This document shows positions 1-5,823 of a DNA stretch of 6,034 bases, in pieces (the first letter of the stretch is position 1; every line of letters starts with the position of its first letter). The stretch is from an uncultured Coriobacteriaceae bacterium (GTDB lineage Bacteria; Actinomycetota; Coriobacteriia; Coriobacteriales; QAMH01). Made by a program: the position numbers and the translations under genes. The DNA lies in NCBI GenBank assembly GCA_902783925.1, contig CACZSV010000183.1, forward strand, positions 1-6,034, read 5' to 3'. The notes beneath the pieces were generated by a model that was not told the DNA's origin, did no database searches, and saw nothing but the letters and a program-made list of their open reading frames with translations.

Positions 1-95
1 CGAGTTTTATGGCACCTGGCATCTTGCCAGCATGAATGACCCGCAAGGGACAGTATGGGGTGCTTGGCACGAGTCGGCGTTCCTCGCGACTCATT

Positions 96-119
96 GGGCG
101 GGCTAAAGCCCGCCCCTAC
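96..119 (-). repeat. REP-like palindrome with GTAG head
   Basis: Bases 96-103 (GGGCGGGC) and 108-115 (GCCCGCCC) form a perfect 8-bp stem around a TAAA loop. Read on the minus strand the stem is directly preceded by GTAG (complement of 116-119). A GTAG tetranucleotide followed by a GC-rich hairpin is the known signature of REP elements mobilised by REP-associated tyrosine transposases. No such transposase is visible here, though one could lie left of the window. A second hairpin lies beside it (GAGTCG 71-76 with CGACTC 87-92) and a third at 16-30 (CTGGCA/TGCCAG), so the whole left edge is rich in short palindromes. On the plus strand the hairpin is followed by CTACTTTTA, so it could also act as a weak terminator for a gene to the left. 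The palindrome is certain; the REP class is an inference from the motif. Confidence 0.6.
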
Positions 120-192
120 TTTTACCTACGAGATGTCAATTCTGGTTTAACAGAGAGCCAGGATTAGGTGTGCCACCAATTTCTTTCCATTT

Positions 193-208
193 TGTTGTAG
201 ATACAACA
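193..208. promoter_or_regulatory. Probable Crp/Fnr-family operator of the operon
   Basis: The 16-bp sequence TGTTGTAGATACAACA is a perfect dyad with 7-bp arms (TGTTGTA/TACAACA) around GA. Its 5-N6-5 layout is that of Crp-type sites (TGTGA-N6-TCACA), with different half-sites. A copy with the same outer half-sites lies at 4824-4839, in front of a Crp/Fnr-type gene. The centre is at 200.5, which is -41.5 relative to a start at base 242 predicted from the -10-like hexamer at 230-235. That is the class II activator position. The dyad is seen directly; the identity of the binding protein is inferred. Confidence 0.65.
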
Positions 209-229
209 GACATTTCCTCCTTTCGCTCC

Positions 230-242
230 TATGTTGAGAATA
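230..242 (+). promoter_or_regulatory. Candidate -10 box and transcription start
   Basis: TATGTT at 230-235 matches the sigma-70 -10 consensus at four of six positions, including the key first two bases and the last T. A start at about base 242 would leave a 34-nt leader before the ATG at 276. No good -35 hexamer is seen at the proper distance. The operator dyad covers that zone, as expected for an activator-dependent promoter. This is a motif call only. Confidence 0.4.
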
Positions 243-261
243 ACCGTATGTTCGGACGAAC

Positions 262-270
262 AAGGGAGGG
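262..270 (+). promoter_or_regulatory. Shine-Dalgarno deciding the start at 276
   Basis: AAGGGAGGG lies five bases before the ATG at 276, a near-ideal ribosome binding site. It picks this ATG over the in-frame ATG at 231, which has no such site and would fall inside the likely promoter. It also places the twin-arginine motif near the N-terminus, at residues 6-11. Confidence 0.75.
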
Positions 271-275
271 AAAGC

Positions 276-2903
276 ATGGACCACACCATGAGCAGACGCA
301 CCTTCGTCGCAGCAACGGCTGCTACCGGTGCAGCTCTCACAATATGCGGCAAGACGGGGGTCAAAGCCGCGGAGGCACTCACGCAGGCAACTCCGCCCGA
401 GGGAGCCTGGTTCCGAACAACCTGCGCGCCAAACTGTACGGGCGCGTGCGGAATGAAGGCTTTTGTCAAAGACGGCGAGGTCAAGATGATCCGCCAGGCA
501 GCCGATTACCCATTCGACCATTACAACCCGCGCGGATGCCTCAAAGGACTGTCGATCAACACACTTCTTCATGGGCCAGACAGACTTACCAAACCGCGCA
601 TCAAGGGCGAAGACGGCAAACAGGTCGAATGCGACTGGGACACGGCTCTCGATACCGCCGCATCCAAGCTCAACGCGGTTATGGAAAAGTATGGCCCAGA
701 GTCGGTTGGCGTTATCTACCAGGTCCAGGGAACCGGACACATCCAGAAAGGTGCGCTCGTGCGCATCGCAAACACGTTTGGATGGTCGGTTATAGGCGGC
801 TATGAGCTCAATGGCGATCTTCCCATGTTCTGGCCAGAAACCTTTGGCTGCCAGAGCGAGGAGCTCGAATCATACTGCTGGGAAGACTCCAAACTCACGC
901 TGATCTTTGGCTCGAATGTCATGGTCACGCGCCTCCCAGACGCGCATTTCCTCAATTTTGCACGCGAGGCGGGTGGGCGTGTGGTTTGCCTCGACCCCAA
1001 CTATTCGGCAACAGCGGAAAAATCGGATGAGTGGATCAGACTCGCTCCCGACTCCGATGGAGCCTTCGCCCTCGCAATGGCAAAGGTCATCATCGATGAA
1101 GAACTGTACGACGCAAACTTCATGAAGACGTTTACCGACTCCCCGATTCTCATCAATCTCGAGACGGGCAAGCGCATTCTTGCTAGCGAGGTACAGGGGC
1201 TTTCTGCCGTGGGTGGCATTCCCGAATATCGCGAAAGCTATGCGGTGTTCAATGAGGCGACCGGCACCTTTGCCGCGACCACTCCTCTCGAACTTCCCGA
1301 CACAAACACATACGCCCTAACGGGCACGTACAGCGTGCCTCTTGCAAACGGAACGACGGTTCAGGCAAAGCCGGGCTTCCAGCTTCTCGTCGAGAGCCTG
1401 GAAACATACACTCCCGAATACGCCGAAAAGATTTGCAAAATCGACGGTGAGGTCGTCACCCGTCTGGCACGCGAATACGCCAAAACAAAGCCCGCACATA
1501 TTATCTTTGGAGGCGGCACCCAGCAGTGGCATCACGGCGATCTTAAAGGACGCGCTTGCGCTCTGCTTGCCTGCCTCACCGCAAACATCGGCCAACTCGG
1601 TGGTGGAATTTCCACCTACGTTGGCCAATACAAAACACGTTTTGCCCCAGCTAGCTGGTTCAACCCCCCGCGTATGAAGAAAAACTCGGCACCATTCCAC
1701 TACGCGGTCAACGGCCGTACCGACAATATGTCGGCAAGCTTCCCCAAAAGCGGCTACAAGGCGATTGTCGTTGGCTGGGGCAATCCGCTCGAGCAGCACA
1801 ACGTGGCTAACTGGCTACGCAGCGCTGTCGATTCGGGCGAGATAGAATGCCTTGTCTGCCTCGACTTTCAAGATACGCTCACGGTGGATAACGCGACGGT
1901 CGCATTCCCCAGCGCCAGCTGGTATGAGAAAACGGAACTCGTCACCACTCCTCTGCATCCGTGGGTACAGCTCATGCAGCCGCTTGTAGACGCTCCCGGC
2001 GAAGCACGTCCGGAGATCTGGACCTTTACCGAACTTGCAAACAGAATCGATCCGAGCGTGGCAGACATGTGGCCGCGTTTTGCTCCGGAGAAATCGGAGG
2101 AACGCGCAGACGAAGTACTCCGCATGCTGCTGAAAAACGGCGGTCCGACAATCGAGCACATCACTGCAGAAGAGCTTCGCGAAGGTCCGGGCAAACTCGC
2201 GCACACGAATCCCGGCGAGAAAAAGATTCCCTTCTGGGAGCAGATCAACCAACGCACTCCCTTCCCCTCCGTATCGCGCCCCAACGCTATAGACGTCACA
2301 GCGAAATTCGTGAAATCGGGCCGCATCGAGTTTTACAAAGACGAGGACACTTTCCTCGAACTCGGGGAGCAACTCCCCTGCTACAAAGCGCCCTACGAAG
2401 ACACCGAGTACAAAGAGTCCCCGGAAGCCCGCAAGCTCTACCCGTTGGGTTATATAACACGCAACAGCGTGTTTCGCGTTCACGCCACATACACGAACAA
2501 CCCCTTTATGCTCGAACTTCAAGACAATATGCCCAAGATCTTCCTCAACCCCGCCGATGCACAAGAACGAGGGTGCACCGACGGAGACTGGGTCGAGGCA
2601 TACAACTCGCGTGGAAAAGTAGAGGGGATACTTGTAGAAGACGAGGGCGTTTATCCCGGTCAGTGCATATTCGATCAGGGCTGGTGGTCAAAGTATGATA
2701 ACGGGACAAGCTACAACTCCCTTATCTGGCCCTGGATCAATCCAACTCACGAAGTCTATTACGTCCCCAGCGTATGGTCTCCCAACATGGCGTGGAACGA
2801 ATGCGTATGCAACGTACGCCTTCTAAACAAAGGCGGTGCACCAAAGAGCGTGCTTTCGCAAATGAAGAGCAGCAACAATTCAGCGAGCAAAGGGGGTAAA
2901 TAA
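276..2903 (+). CDS. Tat-exported molybdopterin oxidoreductase, catalytic subunit
   Basis: This is the catalytic subunit of a DMSO-reductase-family (bis-molybdopterin guanine dinucleotide) enzyme, 875 aa. Residues 6-11 (SRRTFV) are a twin-arginine motif, followed by an Ala-rich hydrophobic stretch and a likely signal-peptidase site after AEA (32-34), so it acts outside the membrane. Cys50, Cys54, Cys58 and Cys88 fit the proximal 4Fe-4S cluster. Residues 180-183 (GDLP) and the following TFG and TRLPDAHF motifs resemble NarG, EbdA and DdhA. By that analogy Asp181 is the candidate molybdenum ligand. The C-terminal part, from about 720, looks like the dinucleotide-binding domain (NPADAQERGCTDGDWV). 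It is the first gene of the operon; its stop TAA overlaps the next ATG by one base. The substrate is unknown. Family relatives include catechol dehydroxylases of Eggerthella and other reductases or dehydrogenases, and sequence alone does not choose between them. Family membership is very secure; subgroup and metal ligand are inferred. Confidence 0.95.
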   Translation: MDHTMSRRTFVAATAATGAALTICGKTGVKAAEALTQATPPEGAWFRTTCAPNCTGACGMKAFVKDGEVKMIRQAADYPFDHYNPRGCLKGLSINTLLHGPDRLTKPRIKGEDGKQVECDWDTALDTAASKLNAVMEKYGPESVGVIYQVQGTGHIQKGALVRIANTFGWSVIGGYELNGDLPMFWPETFGCQSEELESYCWEDSKLTLIFGSNVMVTRLPDAHFLNFAREAGGRVVCLDPNYSATAEKSDEWIRLAPDSDGAFALAMAKVIIDEELYDANFMKTFTDSPILINLETGKRILASEVQGLSAVGGIPEYRESYAVFNEATGTFAATTPLELPDTNTYALTGTYSVPLANGTTVQAKPGFQLLVESLETYTPEYAEKICKIDGEVVTRLAREYAKTKPAHIIFGGGTQQWHHGDLKGRACALLACLTANIGQLGGGISTYVGQYKTRFAPASWFNPPRMKKNSAPFHYAVNGRTDNMSASFPKSGYKAIVVGWGNPLEQHNVANWLRSAVDSGEIECLVCLDFQDTLTVDNATVAFPSASWYEKTELVTTPLHPWVQLMQPLVDAPGEARPEIWTFTELANRIDPSVADMWPRFAPEKSEERADEVLRMLLKNGGPTIEHITAEELREGPGKLAHTNPGEKKIPFWEQINQRTPFPSVSRPNAIDVTAKFVKSGRIEFYKDEDTFLELGEQLPCYKAPYEDTEYKESPEARKLYPLGYITRNSVFRVHATYTNNPFMLELQDNMPKIFLNPADAQERGCTDGDWVEAYNSRGKVEGILVEDEGVYPGQCIFDQGWWSKYDNGTSYNSLIWPWINPTHEVYYVPSVWSPNMAWNECVCNVRLLNKGGAPKSVLSQMKSSNNSASKGGK
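2889..2897 (+). promoter_or_regulatory. Shine-Dalgarno inside the upstream gene's last codons
   Basis: AAAGGGGGT sits five bases before the ATG at 2903. The same bases encode Lys-Gly-Gly near the end of the catalytic subunit, so translation of the two genes is probably coupled. An identical nine-base site lies at 3608-3616 before the third gene. Confidence 0.7.
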
Positions 2904-3622
2904 TGAGATACGCGATGGCAATAGACCTTGATCGCTGCATCGGATGCCGTACCTGTGCGGTTATCTGCAAAGACCACAATGCTGAGCCTCCCGGCATCTG
3001 GTGGAACCGTGTCTTTACAAGCGGCACTCCCGAATATGACAAGGTAGTGAACGTAGATGGAGAACTCCGCATGGAGTTCGTACCTATCAGCTGCCAGCAC
3101 TGCAGTAACGCTCCATGCGAAACAGTGTGCCCAACGCAGGCGACTTATATCGATAAGAAGACGGGCACCGTTCTCATCGACTACGAAAAATGCATCGGTT
3201 GCCGCATGTGCGCAAGCGCCTGTCCCTACGGAGTACGTCAATTTAACTGGGGAGCAAAAGCCGAGCTTGAATCCACCAACGGCGGTTCGTACCGTTACGG
3301 ATACCCCGACGAATACCGCGATGAAGGTCATCTCGTATACACACCTCAGCGTCCAGAAGGCGTTATGGAGAAATGCACGTTCTGCGCTCAATACACATCG
3401 CAGGGTATAGAGCCGGCGTGTTGCTCCGGCTGTCCGGCAAACGCACGCATTTTCGGAGATATGGACGATCCCAATTCCGATATCCGCAAATACTTGGAAG
3501 GGCGCGAGACGTTCACCCTTGGCGATGAGTACAAAACGGAGCCTAACGTCTTCTATCTTGCCTCCAAGCCCCGTAAACAGACAAACATCGCCTCCACCGC
3601 AACTGTTAAAGGGGGTAAGTAA
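2903..3622 (+). CDS. Four-cluster 4Fe-4S ferredoxin electron-transfer subunit
   Basis: This 239-aa protein is the DmsB/PsrB/NrfC-like electron-transfer subunit that wires the catalytic subunit to the membrane anchor. Sixteen cysteines fall into four groups: Cys12, 15, 18, 22; Cys64, 67, 72, 76; Cys97, 100, 103, 107; and Cys158, 161, 173, 177. The last group has the Cys-X2-Cys-X11-Cys-X3-Cys spacing typical of the family, and Cys174 is an extra neighbour. The four complete groups predict four 4Fe-4S clusters. It has no signal peptide, so it probably crosses the membrane bound to the Tat-exported partner, as is known for related complexes. Length is normal for the DmsB type and shorter than NarH/EbdB (over 300 aa). 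The start overlaps the upstream stop by one base (TAATG), and the next gene begins two bases after its stop. The C-terminus, about residues 200-239, is a polar tail without clusters. Confidence 0.95.
   Translation: MRYAMAIDLDRCIGCRTCAVICKDHNAEPPGIWWNRVFTSGTPEYDKVVNVDGELRMEFVPISCQHCSNAPCETVCPTQATYIDKKTGTVLIDYEKCIGCRMCASACPYGVRQFNWGAKAELESTNGGSYRYGYPDEYRDEGHLVYTPQRPEGVMEKCTFCAQYTSQGIEPACCSGCPANARIFGDMDDPNSDIRKYLEGRETFTLGDEYKTEPNVFYLASKPRKQTNIASTATVKGGK
3608..3616 (+). promoter_or_regulatory. Shine-Dalgarno inside the end of the ferredoxin gene
   Basis: AAAGGGGGT lies eight bases before the ATG at 3625 and also encodes the Lys-Gly-Gly of the ferredoxin subunit's C-terminus. It is the same nine bases as at 2889-2897, in the same reading frame relative to the stop. 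Confidence 0.7.
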
Positions 3623-3624
3623 TC

Positions 3625-4800
3625 ATGGAAAACAAGATACTTAGCTCTGGAACCCGCAAACTCATGATTTTCGGCGGAATATTGTTGTTGCTGGGTGCTA
3701 TTGGATGGGGCCTTCAGCTCAGCGGTGGACTCATAGCTGGGTCTGGCATGACCAATATCTTTCTATGGGGTCTCATGATCGCTGTCTTTGCCTTTATGGT
3801 TGGGTTTGGTGCAGGAGCTCAATTTGTATGCACGGCGATCTATTTGCGTGGTAAAGATGAGCACAAACCGTTTGCCCAGACCGCCGCAGTTGTCGCGTTT
3901 GCCTGCGTCGCCGCTGCAGGTGTTGCCATCCTGGCCGATCTTGGGGCCATCCGCAACATTCTCGCAATGGTGCTCGGGCTCAACCTGCGCTCCCCTCTCG
4001 CGTGGGACATGATTGCCATGACAGCGTTCCTGGTTTTCTCCATCATTCAACTTTTTGCAATGGCAAAAGGCTTATCGAATGTGAAGATATGGACGATACT
4101 CGCCGGTGTTGCCGCACTTGCACTGCAGGTTGTCGAAGGTCTCCTCTTCTCGACCCAGGCCGCTCACGCTTGGTGGGCGACCCCTATCATGCCTGTCGAC
4201 TTTATCGCAGTGGCATTTGTCAGCGGGTCCGCATTGCTGCTTTTCATTGCCGTAGTCAAAAACGAGAGTCTGGATATTATCTCCTGGCTTGCCCGCTTCT
4301 GCTCAATCGCCATCTGCGTACATCTCGTGCTCGCGCTTGGCGATCTCGCTCTCGTGGCTTTTTCAAACAACCCGGTAGAAGGAGGCGTGAGAGCTGCGCT
4401 GCTTGCAAACCTGCCGCTTTACCTTTGCGAGCTTGTACTCCCCGCTATTGCGATGGTCGTCTTATTCATTGGAAGAAACAGCGAGAATAAAAACGGTTAT
4501 CTGCTCGCATCGATTTTCACTATCGTGGGAATTTTCGCCCATCGGATGATGCTACTCTTCCCCGCATACAACGCTCCGTCTCTGTACCTAAACCTATCGG
4601 GAACAAATTCTTTGACCGGCTCTTATCCAATATCGACCGGTAGGTATCTCGATTGGGGCCAGACCTTCGCAAATACCACGAATTACATGCCCGCCCCAGC
4701 AGAATGGTTGGCAGCTCTCCTCCCCATCGGCGTAGCGATAATTGCCGCAATAGTAATTACGCTGGTCGTCGAGATTTTGCAAAAAAGGCAGGCCCAGTAG
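3625..4800 (+). CDS. NrfD/PsrC-like membrane anchor, quinone-reactive subunit
   Basis: This 391-aa integral membrane protein should anchor the complex and exchange electrons and protons with (mena)quinone. About ten hydrophobic segments are visible, near residues 13-36, 44-73, 84-105, 125-148, 154-174, 190-210, 217-245, 258-282, 291-313 and 363-385. DLG at 105-107 followed by SPLAWD at 123-128 matches the NrfD-family pattern of a conserved Asp-Leu-Gly and a Ser-Pro segment at the start of the next helix. HAWWATP (181-187) with PVDFIAVAFVSG (190-201) is also typical. The family carries no haem, unlike the cytochrome b subunit NarI. It is the last gene of the operon, two bases after the ferredoxin gene. 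No maturation chaperone of the TorD/DmsD type follows. Residues about 325-360, between the last two helices, form a long polar, probably external loop. The family call is firm; the direction of electron flow (quinol oxidation or quinone reduction) is not known. Confidence 0.92.
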   Translation: MENKILSSGTRKLMIFGGILLLLGAIGWGLQLSGGLIAGSGMTNIFLWGLMIAVFAFMVGFGAGAQFVCTAIYLRGKDEHKPFAQTAAVVAFACVAAAGVAILADLGAIRNILAMVLGLNLRSPLAWDMIAMTAFLVFSIIQLFAMAKGLSNVKIWTILAGVAALALQVVEGLLFSTQAAHAWWATPIMPVDFIAVAFVSGSALLLFIAVVKNESLDIISWLARFCSIAICVHLVLALGDLALVAFSNNPVEGGVRAALLANLPLYLCELVLPAIAMVVLFIGRNSENKNGYLLASIFTIVGIFAHRMMLLFPAYNAPSLYLNLSGTNSLTGSYPISTGRYLDWGQTFANTTNYMPAPAEWLAALLPIGVAIIAAIVITLVVEILQKRQAQ

Positions 4801-4804
4801 TTCG

Positions 4805-4858
4805 CGATTGCCGTATCATGAATTGTTGGAATTACAACATTTTTCAAAACGGCAATCG
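4805..4858. repeat. 54-bp inverted repeat concentric with the second operator
   Basis: CGATTGCCGT (4805-4814) and ACGGCAATCG (4849-4858) are perfect 10-bp inverted arms. Their axis, 4831.5, is exactly the axis of the operator dyad at 4824-4839, so the two palindromes are nested on one centre. A transcript running out of the operon could fold here, but no U-tract follows, so an ordinary intrinsic terminator is not supported. It may be a second, outer binding site or a folding element. Confidence 0.6.
4824..4839. promoter_or_regulatory. Second TGTTG-N6-CAACA operator, before the regulator gene
   Basis: TGTTGGAATTACAACA has the same half-sites, spacing and right arm (TACAACA) as the dyad at 193-208; its left arm TGTTGGA differs from a perfect 7-bp dyad at one base. 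It lies 26 bases before the ATG of the Crp/Fnr remnant. TATCAT at 4814-4819 is a possible -10 box, which would put the site just downstream of the transcription start, fitting autorepression. The dyad is seen; the role is inferred. Confidence 0.6.
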
Positions 4859-4865
4859 AGGGCAC

Positions 4866-5087
4866 ATGTACGATTATCAGTTTCTTGCTACAACACAACT
4901 GTTCGAAGGAGCATCTCCTGAAGAAATTCAGGAGATGCTCGGCTGTTTAGGGGCGCATAGCCGCGAATACGATGCGGGCGAACGTATCTTGCACATGGGA
5001 GACCAGATTAACGAAATTGGTCTCTTTCTCTCTCATAGGATTTTCCACGTGACACCAAAGACGATTAGGGGAAAGGCGCTCGCATAA
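4866..5087 (+). pseudogene. Truncated Crp/Fnr-type regulator, N-terminal fragment
   Basis: The open frame encodes 73 aa. Residues 5-54 look like the start of the cyclic-nucleotide-binding (effector) domain of a Crp/Fnr regulator: a short lead, LFEGASPEEIQEMLGCLG (12-29), the Tyr-Asp-Ala-Gly-Glu turn (35-39), then ILHMGDQINEIGLF (41-54). Similarity fades after about residue 55-62 and is gone by the stop at 5085. Full-length members have about 220-230 aa, so the rest of the beta-roll, the dimer helix and the helix-turn-helix are missing. The start at 4866 is preceded by GAGGG at a short three-base spacing. It lies 65 bases after the oxidoreductase operon on the same strand, where a dedicated regulator would be expected. 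Sequence after the break belongs to a surface protein, which points to a deletion or other rearrangement. As it stands it cannot bind DNA. Confidence 0.7.
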
Positions 5088-5712
5088 CCTGCCCGCGGGC
5101 GTTAAGTACGTCATCACGGAAGCATCTCTCGAAGGCTGGCTTCTGGCGGGTACCAGTAACGCAGAAGGCGCAGTTTCCGAGGGAGTCACTATGACTGCCA
5201 CGTTCACGAACGACCGCTTCAACGCCAAGACGTCTGCAACTGTTAAGAACGTATGGGACGACGAGGCCGACCTCGACAAGCTGCGCCCTGCATCGATTAC
5301 CGTCACACTATCCAATGGTGTCACGGTGACGCTGAGCGAAGAGAACGACTGGACGGCCACCATCACGTACCTGCCCAAGTACGACGCCGACGGCAAAGCT
5401 ATCGAATACATCTGGGCCGAGGGCAATATGCCCGAAGGTTACGTGCTTGCAAGCACATCTGTCGACGGCACCGTAACCACGCTGACCAATGCGCATAAGC
5501 GCGAAGAGATTGCGGGTAACGCGGGAGCTGGCACGGCTGGCGGAGCAGGAGGCACTAGCGCAAAGGCTGGCGAGACAAAGGCTGCCGGAGCAAAGGTTGC
5601 CGGCCTGGTGAAAACCGCCGATGACGCCCTACCCGCGTGGCCACTCGCCATACTGGCTATCGCTTCTCTTGCTGTGCTCATCGTGGCACGCAAGAAGCAG
5701 CGCGACTGTTAG
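5086..5712 (+). pseudogene. Cna-B surface protein, C-terminal fragment with cell-wall anchor
   Basis: Similarity begins inside a domain at LPAGVKYVITEA (from 5089), the last third of a Cna-B/SpaA-type repeat that ends with ATFTN near 5210. A more complete Cna-B domain follows (about 5233-5496): a VKNVWDDE start, LRPASITVTL, NDWTATITYLPKYDADGKAIEY and a closing TLTNAH. Then come a Gly/Ala-rich linker (about 5512-5604), a degenerate sorting signal LVKTADD (5605-5625), a hydrophobic helix (about 5632-5688) and a basic tail. Such proteins are exported and fixed to peptidoglycan by sortase. No signal peptide or N-terminal part exists here; the frame is closed upstream by TGA at 5050. An ATG at 5191 with GAGGG before it could be called as the start of a 173-aa protein, but it would begin mid-domain and stay cytoplasmic or insert only by its C-terminal helix. 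A broken gene is the better reading. Confidence 0.7.
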
Positions 5713-5759
5713 AACCATGTACTGAAAACCCGCTCATTGGGTATTCGATGCATGATAAG

Positions 5760-5790
5760 AAGGGCCGGATTCTCCGGCCCTTTGCTTTGT
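5760..5790 (+). terminator. Intrinsic terminator after the surface-protein fragment
   Basis: AAGGGCCGGA (5760-5769) pairs perfectly with TCCGGCCCTT (5773-5782) around a TTC loop, and the 3' side continues into TGCTTTGTT. A 10-bp GC-rich stem followed by a T-rich run is a classic rho-independent terminator. It lies 48 bases after the stop at 5712, so it is probably the surviving terminator of the ancestral surface-protein gene. The 5' flank also offers a few A residues, so weak activity on the other strand is possible. Confidence 0.85.
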
Positions 5791-5823
5791 TGAAGCACAA
5801 TGTATGGCATGCCGCATAACGGA

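Noticed and set aside
2..106. Open frame on the plus strand from the window edge, ending at TAA 104-106
   Set aside because: About 34 codons with no recognisable motif; its stop lies in the loop of the REP hairpin. It could be the tail of a gene to the left, but nothing supports this.
231..275. Upstream in-frame ATG at 231 as start of the catalytic subunit
   Set aside because: No ribosome site; the codons would overlap the likely -10 box and transcription start and would push the twin-arginine motif further from the N-terminus. ATG 276 has a near-ideal Shine-Dalgarno.
1815..2564. Long minus-strand open frame of 249 codons inside the catalytic subunit gene
   Set aside because: It is antisense to a clearly conserved gene, has no family resemblance and is explained by codon bias of the real gene.
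4805..4858. Intrinsic terminator of the oxidoreductase operon
   Set aside because: The 10-bp arms are separated by 34 bases and no T-run follows the 3' arm, so the usual terminator layout is absent.
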